DNA from: Phlegmacium glaucopus | Taxonomy: Eukaryota > Basidiomycota > Agaricomycetes > Agaricales > Cortinariaceae | DNA length: 64,000 nucleotides | Direction of reading: 5' to 3' | Assembly: GCA_015039465.1 (NCBI GenBank) | Contig: MU130378.1 | Coordinates: 1,678,570-1,742,569, forward strand | Part shown: in pieces, positions 23,731-32,642 of the stretch | How positions within the stretch are numbered: position 1 is the first letter of the stretch | Layout: each line of letters starts with the position of its first letter | The notes under the pieces: generated by a model | Told to the model about the DNA's origin: nothing | Seen by the model: the letters and a program-made list of their open reading frames with translations, nothing else | Database searches by the model: none | Translations under genes and position numbers: made by a program

Positions 23731-26700
23731 ATGCACGCATTCGTCACTCTCGTTTCATCAGACTCTTATCTCCCAGGTGCTCTCACTCAGGTCGCTGCAC
23801 TTGTCGATCTACACGAAGACCCTTATACTGTCTGTCTGGTAACCCCAGAGTCACTCGATGTATCAACTATAAAATCTCTCAGAAAGGCTTTCAACCTGGT
23901 CGTTGGCGTCGAAATCCTAGAACAGGATAATAAACATGGTCTACATCTTCTTGGTCGTCCTGACCTAACAACTGTCCTTACAAAACTACATGTATTTCGT
24001 CTCACTCAATTCTCAAAAATCATCTTTCTCGATGCAGACGTCCTCCCAATACGTCCCATCGATCACCTTTTCTCTCTCCCTCACGAATTCTCAGCTGTTC
24101 CAGATGTTGGTTGGCCAGATATCTTTAATTCAGGCGTCATGGTCCTCACTCCAGGAGAGGACAAATTCGCTCAACTCAACCAACTCTTAAACACAAGTCC
24201 CTCTTGGGACGGTGGCGATCAAGGCATTCTCAACGAATGGCGAGGTGGCGATTGGAACAGACTCAGTTTCATTTATAACACCACTCCCACTGCAGCTTAC
24301 ACGTTCGTTTGCGTTCAACTATCTTTATGGCACTATCTCTAACCCCTCCTCTCCTAGATACGCCCCTGCCTACGAAAGATATGGTTCTCAGATATCTGCA
24401 ATCCATTTCATTGGTCCTAATAAACCGTGGAATTCTATCGCCTATCGGCCGCCTTTCTCCCCCTCGCGTCCATCAGAAGACCACGACCCTCAAAGAGCTT
24501 ATGATTATCAATCTCTTGTGGACCGTTGGTATAACGTATACGATCACCATTACCGCATACATTCTCTTCCTTCTCAAGATCAGTTTGAAATAAAGCGCTA
24601 TACTTCCGTTTGGGACGCGCCTCCTGCAGAATCGACTCCTGTAAATGTTCATTCTTTGGATGACCTCAAGCGCTTGGCCATACAAGGTCACAATGCATCC
24701 GCTGTACCATCTAGCACCCTTCCTGGAGAGGGCGAATACAAAACTTTACCTCTCGAGGGCCGCTTCGATTTGATGCGTCCGCGAGAACAAAAACCCAAGG
24801 AAGAACCCAAAGAAGAAGTAAAACAAGAAATCCCAGCTTCTACACCTGCCATTCACCTAGAGTCCTCCGATAAATCGCCGAGCGACTATTTTGCCCGTGA
24901 ACCGGCAGCGCCCTTTACGCCTCTGTCCCGCCATATCCATCTTGCTGATGACGTCAATCGTTGGCATACTTTACCAACCCCTGGACCAGAGGAATGTCCT
25001 GCCAGTCCTTGTTTACACATCGTATCCCTTCCTGCCATTCCTTCTCCGAACGGTGATTCTGTACACTTTCACCCAGAACAAAATCAGAAACATCACGAAG
25101 CACCGCAACACCATCGACAGCAGCATTACCAACAAGATTCACCACAATCTCCGCATCAAAGTCACATTGTACAGGAGCATAAGCAACACCATGAACGTCC
25201 ACGGCCCTCTTCTCCTCCCCTACTTTCCTGGAATCCAGCCATCGAGCCTCCACCAAATACAACTCCGACGCCCAACGCATTCCCCGTCAATACCTATTTC
25301 GCCAACATCTGGGATCACACTCCATCCAGACATAACGACCAATCCCACACCAGCCCTACCACCCTACCAGATTCTAGCGGCTTCTTCAAACCCCTTCCAG
25401 CCCCCGAAATCCCCGAATCTCTTATCAAACAAGGTCATTACCGTAACGTGACCGGCGATTCGTATTTAGGCGCTACACCAAGCCCTGACCGTAGTAGAGT
25501 GAAGAGTGTGTTTCCATGGGAGGAGAAACCACGCGTCATGCCTGCGCGAGTTTTTCCTGACTCAGACGCCCCGCCTCCTTCGTTGTTTTTGAGTCCGAGT
25601 AGTCAGAGTCAGACGTCTACGACAACTGCGCCTAGTACACCTGAAACAAAGGGTTCCTCCATAGGACAACCACGCACCACGCAGCTTTCGCCGTTGTATG
25701 GGTTGCCCACGTCGTTCAATTATGCTAATGCTTGGGATAATATCCCCAGTATCCAAAAATACGCTTCTAGGCTTGTTAGGGTGCCGCCTCCGCCACCCAT
25801 GTTGGCTCCTGCATTTGAGGACAGCAGTTATAGGAAAGGAAGGCGAAAGAGCTGGGATGAACGTGTGGAGATTAGTAGTCGGGATGGAGATGATGAGGAT
25901 AATGCGGATGATGAAGATGACGACGAACCAACGGCTGCTGCTAAGACGGCGGAGGACAAGTGGGATGATAATGACATTGATCGAGAAACGAGTAGGAGGA
26001 GATCGAGGAGTAATTCCCTCATGTCCGCTGCTACTAGGCATAAAGGCAAGAAGAAGGAATACAAACAACGCGGAGTGCAGACTATGACTGTGGAGACGCG
26101 AAGCCAGGGCGTTCAAGTTGATCCTCCTCCAAAACCTGAGACGAGGAGACAAAGTTCCAGGAGGTCGTCGGCGTCTAGTAAGCGGCATTGGGCACCTACG
26201 GTGTCGGGTGTGTTGCCTCCTACTGTGACTAGAGATATCAGTAGTAGCAGCAGTGATAATGCGGTGTTTTTTGCTGCTACTGGTGAGCCGATGCTGAAAT
26301 CTCCTTCGGTTTCGCCAACGCCTGCGTTGAGGTCCCATCGGGACTTTTTGGTTGCACCATTGCCTATAATTTCGCCTACTGCGCCTATCAAGTCCAAATT
26401 GAAAACCGATTCACCTACTTTATTATCCAAGCCTCTCTTGAACCGGACGTCAAGCGCTTCCCCTGTCACTTTCGTCCCCCTCAGCATCTCGCCCACCAAT
26501 GTCGCCCAAGTAGCCCCATCACCGTCCACAGTTAAATCTCCACCACCAACAACGACCCTCCAATCTTCACCACCAACAACTCACAAATTCTCACCCTCCG
26601 CCATAATCAGCCGTCAAGCATCCAATGAGTCTTCCGTCGGCTCACCTGCATCCCCAAATGGGCCTCTCTCTCCTACTGATGGGCATCTCGTGACTATGCT

Positions 26701-26839
26701 ATCACCGATGAGGAAGACGGGAAGGGTATGGGATCCTGCTAGGGGTGTAGAGTTGTTTAAACGTGGATCGGAAGAGGTCTTGGCTAGGTTTCTGAAGATG
26801 GGGAGTTGGGAGGAAGAGGGTGGTAATTCGCACCGTTAA
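23731..26839 (+). CDS. Glycogenin-like GT8 glucosyltransferase with long disordered tail
   Basis: Two exons (intron 24303-24357) give 1,017 residues. The first roughly 260 residues are a GT8 domain: FVTLVSSDSYLPGALTQV, the metal-binding DxD in IIFLDADVLP, FNSGVMVL, GGDQGILN and ISAIHFIGPNKPW. Glycogenin self-glucosylates a tyrosine and primes glycogen in the cytosol. The remaining roughly 750 residues are rich in Pro, Ser and Thr, with acidic and His/Gln tracts. Three W-D-containing motifs recur along the tail: YTSVWDAPP, YFANIWDHTP and YANAWDNIPSIQKY. The C-terminus RVWDPARGVELFKRGSEEVL resembles the conserved glycogen-synthase-binding end of glycogenins. The ATG at 23731 is chosen because MHAFVTLV matches the usual N-terminus; the upstream open frame overlaps the neighbouring gene. 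Confidence 0.9.
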
Positions 26840-27344
26840 GTTGGAACCCAAGGCCTTGTAGGTTCATGAAAAAAAAAATCAGATGAGGGGTGAGGATGGT
26901 TTGTTCCTCATACTTATTGCTTTGGTCTTTCCCCGATTCTTTTTCAAAACGGACATTCATGTTTTATTTCATTCTTTTGTTATAGTTCTCCGCTTGGTCA
27001 CACATGATTGTTTCCCCATGCAGCAAATTTTCCTTTTATCCATGTTATCATCACACCTTTACCCTCCTTTTCTCTCTTTCACTTTCTCGAATGAAATTCC
27101 TTATTCACATTACCTCCCATCCATCCATGATACCCTCTCAATTTTAACGTGTGTCCTACGTTTTTCTTTCCAAGATTCGTTTCCAATCCACTGCAACGTT
27201 CGTTGAAAGTTCTTGATATTTAGTGTGTATCAGCCAGTCTCTTTGTTCAATGTCAATCTGTGTTGTCGACGTCATTGGTCCAATGATGTCATTTTTTGGG
27301 GGTATAAAATGCATATGAACGCGATGCAATTTTCATTCAACAAC
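26840..27344. other. Intergenic region with pyrimidine-rich tract and promoter
   Basis: This 505-bp interval follows glycogenin. From about 26925 to 27190 the plus strand is strongly T/C-rich, with many CTTT and TTTC runs. This opens a chance 107-codon frame (26883-27206) that I do not consider a gene. The right end carries clear promoter elements for the next gene. Confidence 0.5.
27273..27309 (+). promoter_or_regulatory. CCAAT and TATA elements of the Ala-rich protein gene
   Basis: Back-to-back CCAAT boxes on opposite strands (CATTGGTCCAATG, 27273-27285) are followed about 18 bp later by a perfect TATA box, TATAAAA at 27303-27309. The chosen start codon is 36 bp further down. A strong TATA plus CCAAT layout is uncommon in this window and suggests a highly or conditionally expressed gene. 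This is inference from consensus only. Confidence 0.55.
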
Positions 27345-28143
27345 ATGTCTAACTCAAACAAAAATTCCAATGTCGACGAGGTTAAGAGCAAAGAGTCTGT
27401 ATTCTCTACATGATTCTTCGTTGGGCTTGTATTGATGTTTGAATCATTACCAGGCACTTAGATTTGGAGACTACGGCCGCGGAGGCCCAGGCTGAAGCTC
27501 CAACTGCAAAAGTTGCTCGTCAAGTTGAGATGAATGCTGAAGAAGCAAAGACTGCGGCTCAGCAAGCTGCTGCTGTTGCAAAGGTTAGTCAAAATTTTAT
27601 ATCTTAATTACCTCATACTTTTGCCTTGGAAACTGGCGGGGTCTTCAAAGAACTAGACTTAAATTTAAGAAACAGACGATGGGCGAGGGATATACAGGCG
27701 AGTCAACAACCAGCGCTACGGATAAACTTCAGAGAGATGTTTTGGAGACGACGAATGCTGCTGTTTCGGAGGGCAAGGATGACATTGACCATGTAAAAGC
27801 TGTGGGTGCGGGATATGTCGAAAAAGTCAAGGCGCTTGCACAGACTGCTATTGAGACTGCGCAGGTATGGTTTCCTCTTATTTCTGAGCGCGAACGGGGA
27901 CTCGGAAGCTAACCGCGATTGTCCTAGACCTACCTCCCTGCATCCATTTCCAACAAACTACCGAACCTTTCGGAAGTCACTACGACACATGCAGAGTCAC
28001 GGCCATACTCCAATGATATACCTGCCACCAGTGCGCCTTTGGAGAGTGGTCCGCATACCGTCAACTCGCCTTATCCTTCTACGACGACGAAGACGGGTAC
28101 CAATGTGGGCACGAATGAAGAAGCACCGGGGGCTCACAATTAG
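27345..28143 (+). CDS. Unknown small hydrophilic Ala/Lys/Glu-rich protein
   Basis: I do not recognise this gene. Exons 3 (27676-27864) and 4 (27928-28143) are well supported by splice sites and open frame. Exon 2 ends at 27583 (donor GTTAGT). The first intron is uncertain: a donor at 27381 and an acceptor ending at 27490 give an open frame, but acceptors 12 or 24 bp upstream also work. The product is about 155-165 residues, soluble and highly charged. It has long helical stretches (EMNAEEAKTAAQQAAAVAK, DKLQRDVLETTNAAV, VEKVKALAQTAIETAQ) and a Ser/Thr/Pro-rich end. The composition resembles stress-type or LEA-like helical proteins, but there is no motif to prove it. It sits between glycogenin and the beta-flanking gene of the mating locus. 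Confidence 0.6.
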
Positions 28144-28355
28144 GATGTGTCTTGCTCAAGGAACGTCTTTGTATAATCACTTGCATAGTCACAAAGTGTA
28201 CTACTCTCATCGGCTTGTATAAATTACTACTACTAGCACTATAAATTATAATTTCTTCCACGTGCTGGGAAAATCTATTGAACTGATAAAAGGTCTATTT
28301 TTAGCACTTCCATCCTTTAACTTTTGACTTCCAAGAACTGATATTCACAGATATT

Positions 28356-29345
28356 ATGGTACGCTCGTTTTTATAAACTAATAATAAATGGGAATGTTTG
28401 ATAATGGTGTATAGGACAACTTTATTAACCTCGCTAAAGTGGGTTACAGCACCTACCAAGCCTCACATTGTATGCCCCACCTCATTTGGGGGTCTTGTAA
28501 ACCTCTGCGATCGACCTTGATCGTTGCTCATTACCGTTTGTTTAGCTGATGTATCAAAGACTGGTGGACAGGAGTACAACTCTCCTCACCATTCCGGACA
28601 GCAGGGAGGAGAACATGGGCCAAGATGTCCGTCGTGCAGTCGCCTTGATTGCTTCACGACCCTAGTGGATGTTGGCTAATCCCGTCTTTATCATAGTTGA
28701 TCACGATGAAGTAGTCCGTACAGCTGAAAGCCACGGTTCTGGAGAATCTTCCCTTTTCTCCAATGCTATGGGGTTCATTTCTAGCAATCAGGTAATTATT
28801 TTTCTTGCTATGCGAGCACTTTCGTTATCCCATCTCTTTATCTCTAGCACGCACACAATGAGGAAGTCGATGAGGACAAAGTACAGGAAGCCCACCATAA
28901 GGCATACAGCCAAAATGGAGGTAGCGATTTGAGCGCTCATGACATGGGGGGTGCAGCAGCGTTGCAGGTAAGTTTTGATGTGATCAGCCTTTTCTTGACA
29001 TGATGAATGATTCAATTGGGCATAATTAATAATTTAGGCCCTCAAGAGTTTCACTTCTGGCGGCGGAGGAGGAGGTTCCACCCAGCTTATCAGTCTTGCT
29101 ATGGCTGAAGCTACAAAGCTGTTCGATAAGTCTGGGGGAGCTGCTTCGGGCAACAAGCAGGATGTGGTTAATGGTGCTGCTATGACTGTTATGAAGCTCC
29201 TCGTCCAGTCCAAGATGGGCGGCAGTGTAGGAGGAGGCAACTCGGGTGGCTTGGGTAGTTTGATGGGTCTTGTAAGTCCGTTTTTCTTTTTGCGCATGCG
29301 CAACAATGAATAATGACGGTGTGCTAGGCCTCAAAATTTTTGTGA
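28356..29345 (+). CDS. Beta-flanking gene (beta-fg) of the MAT-A locus
   Basis: Seven exons give 201 residues. I recognise it as the conserved fungal beta-flanking protein that borders homeodomain mating loci in agaricomycetes; its function is unknown. Sequence marks are MDNFINLAKVGY at the start, FDHDEVVRTAESHGSGESSL, VQEAHHKAYSQNGGS, MGGAAALQALKSFTSG and a long conserved block AEATKLFDKSGGAASGNKQD. The end is GNSGGLGSLMGLASKFL. Gly-rich linkers are typical. Exon 1 consists of the ATG alone (28356-28358), followed by a 56-nt intron; no other upstream Met keeps the family start. The last exon is 18 nt. Introns are 28359-28414, 28470-28545, 28627-28696, 28792-28847, 28968-29037 and 29272-29327. 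Confidence 0.85.
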
Positions 29346-29433
29346 GAAATGCACGACAATGGTGTTTGAGGACTAAGCAAGCGAACAACGGACATTCATT
29401 GTATATTTCGTTATCATGTAACCAAATGATTAG

Positions 29434-29459
29434 CAATGATACAAGTATTTGTATCATTG
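29434..29459. repeat. Perfect 11-bp inverted repeat (hairpin)
   Basis: CAATGATACAA at 29434-29444 and its reverse complement at 29449-29459 are separated by four bases. It lies about 90 bp past the beta-fg stop codon, so it may sit in that transcript's 3' end. No poly-T run follows, and a terminator role is not implied. Confidence 0.7.
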
Positions 29460-29731
29460 TACATGCAATGTTTGAGTCAATCTGGAAGAGCATAACAATA
29501 GCAAGGAAAGTAGCAACATAGCAAAACGGTAGGTGGTATAAGTGATAGAAGGGATAAATATATGGTACATCGTAGGAGCAGCAATAATCATGGTGGTGAC
29601 TGCAGTCAAACTTTAGTTGCTATATGTCAAATAGTGAGATAAATGGTATCGATTTAGACATCGAGTTTTTGTGAGTCGATATTCTCTGCGATATAATCGA
29701 GATTGAAATATTGACGGATGAATATTCGATC

Positions 29732-29752
29732 AATATTGAATATTGAATATTG
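29732..29752. repeat. Three tandem copies of AATATTG
   Basis: Three perfect head-to-tail copies of a 7-bp unit occur within an A/T-rich stretch. Neighbouring bases contain further imperfect ATATTGA copies. Probably a simple slippage repeat. Confidence 0.8.
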
Positions 29753-30022
29753 AGTGACCTTAGTCTAGGCTTCGAAATTTATCTGAAAAATGTACTATAA
29801 TGTCCAAATAATGTCTGATCGTGAAGAAAAATGATATGATATGATTAATGACAGCCATTGATCATAACGAACTTTAGGTTACTGGAAAACCCGAATCAAA
29901 TATATAAATGAAGTTGAGCAATGGCAATGCGTTAACGTTACCTTCCTCGAGCTTGAGTTCGAACGATCTCGTACGGCCTTATAGCAGTGCTCGGTAGGAA
30001 CAGGTGCCAATTACTGTTATTT

Positions 30023-30103
30023 TTTACAGCTACATGCAAAACCCTAGGTACCTTCTCGAATCTCCACTCGTGCGCCTTTGTTTGTATAAACAACCTCTTT
30101 TGG
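30023..30103 (+). repeat. Left arm of an 81-bp inverted repeat
   Basis: This arm is the reverse complement of 30267-30347, with one mismatch (a T/A difference near the inner end). It begins TTTACAGCTACATGC and ends CTCTTTTGG on the plus strand. The arms enclose 163 bp, so the whole structure spans 325 bp. The near identity indicates a recent inverted duplication, a MITE-like element or an active hairpin locus. No target-site duplication is visible at the edges. Confidence 0.9.
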
Positions 30104-30266
30104 TAGCACGAGGTCCTGTGCTTCGCGACGATGTCCTCTTTTGGCACACATGTCGGTTACATGTGGAGCTACTACTCCACCTATAATGGAGGGTTACATA
30201 GTTAGAGAGCTTGGAGCGGTTGAAGGGTTCTAGTGCCATGACCCCACAGCTTGCGTCATTACTTAA

Positions 30267-30347
30267 CCAAAAGTGGTTGTTTATACAAACAAAGGCGCAC
30301 GAGTGGAGATTCGAGAAGGTACCTAGGGTTTTGCATGTAGCTGTAAA
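30267..30347 (-). repeat. Right arm of an 81-bp inverted repeat
   Basis: Partner of 30023-30103. Read on the minus strand it repeats the left arm almost perfectly. A transcript through both arms could fold into a stem of about 81 base pairs with a 163-nt loop. The frames opened inside the arms are short and mirror each other, as expected for non-coding inverted repeats. Confidence 0.9.
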
Positions 30348-30545
30348 CACATCGCGCACTATCGCTCAATGCTGGTAAATCTGCCAGTGCTCTTACACAT
30401 AAATGCTGCCAGGTGCTAATTGACCAAGTGATGATAGAGCCTGTTCCATGAAAGATATCGATGAATAAACAATATGTGGTGCTTTGGTCATTACATTGTG
30501 CGTATGTTCAAAACTTGTGAGAAACAAAAGAAAGCAAAAAGAGTA

Positions 30546-30603
30546 GGATAGCAAACAGAAAGCGAGAATAGCAAAAAGAAAGCGAGGATAGCCGAAAAAG
30601 CGA
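30546..30603. repeat. Three imperfect tandem units of about 20 bp
   Basis: Units at 30546-30565, 30566-30585 and 30586-30603 (20, 20 and 18 bp) share the pattern GRATAGCAAA, a short A/C/G stretch, then GAAAGCGA. They lie just past the HD2 stop codon, possibly in its 3' untranslated region. Related ATAGCAA words also occur near 29500. Confidence 0.75.
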
Positions 30604-30661
30604 AATGATCAGATAAATTAGGAATAGATATATCGTCTACGTAGATAGGGTAAACTGTCTG

Positions 30662-32449
30662 TCATGATTGGACCTCCAGATAATGATAACTGGGATCGGG
30701 TAGGGTGCTCGATTGATATTGTGAGAAAGGTGAAGCTTGCTTAGCGAACGCAATGCTAGCAAGGCCCAAATCAGTCCATCCAGGTTGAAGCTTGGTATTG
30801 ATGTATTCGTGAAAAGCATCAAACAAGTCGTCCGTAATAACCGGACTTTGGGCTTGGATATGGGCTTGGATAACGGGTGAGGGAGACCGGACAGGGTCTG
30901 TCAGGCTAGAGGAGCATGATGACGTGCTTCTAGAAGATGTGGCAGAACTGGAGGACGAAGTCCGGGAACTGGGTGTAGGTGACGATGAAGTGTAACTGGT
31001 GAACGGACTAGTAGCAGGCGTCCGACGTGGTAGAGGCGCCAGCTTTCGAGGTTTCGAAGCAACCTGACATAACGTTAGGGTCGCAGGAATAACCGATCGT
31101 GACCGTGAGCACCATGAGGTCTCAATTGAAGGGATCGAGGTTGGAGGCGCGATTGTTCGTGGGGGTGGCGGAACGCATGACGTTCGAAGGAGGGCCGGAT
31201 GAGGAGCACGAGGTGCAATGGTGACCGTTGCAGCGAACCAGGGTTTGCGACCAGTGAAAAATGAATTGGGTGTCTTCTGCCTGCTTTGAACCGTAGATAA
31301 ACAGCTCTCTCGCAAGCTTAGTTTCGAAGCAAACATTGCCACGAGTTCGTCAAGGTTGACTGGGGAAGATGGGGTTGCACTTGCTGCTGCAGGACAACGC
31401 CTCCAGACCGGCGGCGCAAATCTGAATATTCCATCGCCATTTGGGAAGGGATCACCAGCGCATTTAGGCGGATAGCGAGTTGGGAACGCATGTGGAGGTG
31501 CCACACAGCTGAAAACATCTACCGATGATGTCGGTTGCGATACCTTCAAGTCGAGGCATTAGTGCCTCTCGCTGGGGACCGAAGATATTAAAACTCACTA
31601 TATCCTCGACAGCACTGTCTTCGGAAGAAGAGTCCTCAAGAAAACTTTCTTGTTTTGAAACTGTAAGCAGAGACGTAGCGCTTTCGAAGGATTTCAACGA
31701 CAGTTCGAGAGGTTGGTTTGATGATGAGCGTTTGATTAATTTGCCTTCTTTTTTTGCACGGTTCCGGTGATTCTGAAACTGAAGAGCATATTAAAATAAA
31801 CGCTGAATGCCAGAAAACGTAATGGTAATCACCCAAACTTCAATCTGTCGTGGGGTCATCATCGTTTTTGTAGCTAGAACCAATCGATCCGAGGCAGATG
31901 GGTATGCATTGTGTTCGAAATACTTTTCAAGTAACGGCGTGTATTCCTAAATTCCGATTGAGGGTGCATAGATGGTGAGCAACCACATGCACTTACATTA
32001 TTGAACGTCTTTTTTCCGCTGTGATTCTGCTGCTGAGGCTTTGGCAAGTCTGCGAGTCGAGAAAGCTGGAGCTGGAAAAGAGGAATATACTGCCTGTAGT
32101 AGATACTTCGAACTCCTTGGCGTATCGCATCCAGATCGTTCACACTTCTTGCCATTGAGCATGTACTCCTGAAAATAGACAAAAATTGCTCTTGTAATCC
32201 GTTCAGCCGGTTCATGAAACAACCTAGGAATTCTTGGCGAATTCCTTCAGGTAATTTCATTATGGGCGCGAAAATATCGTGGGGAAGGGTAAGATCCAAG
32301 GTCATGGAGGATGTGTCAAGAACGGGAGAAGGTTTGGAGATGTGAAAGCCTGCATTATATCCTTCAAGGATAGCAACAGTTGTACGCGCTGTACGCTGGA
32401 ACTTGCGCATAGCATCCCGTTCTGCGTTGAAGGTTGGTTGGGCGTACAT
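30662..32449 (-). CDS. HD2-class homeodomain mating-type protein
   Basis: Four exons (introns 31544-31598, 31779-31832, 31947-31996) give 542 residues. The homeodomain lies around residues 150-205: EYTPLLEKYFEHNAYPSAS, then TMMTPRQIEVWFQNHRNRAKK, whose recognition helix WFQNHRNRAKK is the HD2 signature. The first 150 residues would form the dimerisation region that discriminates self from non-self HD1 partners. The C-terminal 290 residues are Ser/Pro/Thr-rich and include basic segments (SKPRKLAPLPRR) that may serve nuclear import. Proteins of this class pair with HD1 from a mate to switch on the dikaryon programme. An intron lies within the recognition-helix codons (after VW), as is common in HD2 genes. 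The first intron in transcript order follows residue 151. Confidence 0.93.
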
Positions 32450-32642
32450 ATAGACGATGGTGGTACGAAGAAGAAGGATAGATAGTAGGCTGCAGTATTA
32501 CTCGCAGTACCGGAGTTTGAAATTCAAAGGGAACAATGGTCACATTGTTACACAATGAAGGTCACAATGTTGTACCCAAGCATCACGTGCGGGGGCGACC
32601 TTCAATTTCTTACCTCAACTTTTGCCAAAGGTATCCAGCTCG
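32450..32642. promoter_or_regulatory. Bidirectional HD2/HD1 promoter with clustered ACAATG words and an E-box
   Basis: The HD genes start 193 bp apart and diverge. Between 32533 and 32569 the hexamer ACAATG occurs three times on the plus strand and once inverted (CATTGT). Two of the four sites (at 32532 on plus and 32543 on minus) extend to AACAATG, which fits the HMG-box consensus WWCAAWG. An E-box CACGTG lies at 32584-32589. HMG-box factors of the Prf1/Ste11 type control mating genes in fungi; binding here is inference. Confidence 0.5.

Larger units (their letters stand above)
29346..30661. other. AT-rich MAT spacer with repeats, no protein gene seen
   Basis: This 1.3-kb interval between beta-fg and HD2 has no frame with coding character. 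It contains a perfect 11-bp hairpin, a 7-bp tandem repeat, a long 81-bp inverted repeat and a 20-bp tandem repeat, all listed separately. It is markedly more A/T-rich than the flanking genes. Such gene-free, repeat-bearing stretches are common beside mating-type genes where recombination is reduced; that link is inference. Confidence 0.6.

Noticed and set aside
25562..26529. Long minus-strand frames opposite the glycogenin tail
   Set aside because: They are Arg/Ser-rich shadows of the low-complexity coding strand and have no start context or splice structure.
26883..27206. 107-codon frame after glycogenin
   Set aside because: The Phe/Leu/Ser-rich product is explained by a T/C-rich tract; no motif, and it lies between a 3' end and a promoter.
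30030..30359. Short ORFs inside the inverted repeat, which might look like a transposase remnant
   Set aside because: The frames mirror each other across the arms and show no transposase motif. No reverse transcriptase, integrase or transposase domain was seen anywhere in the window.
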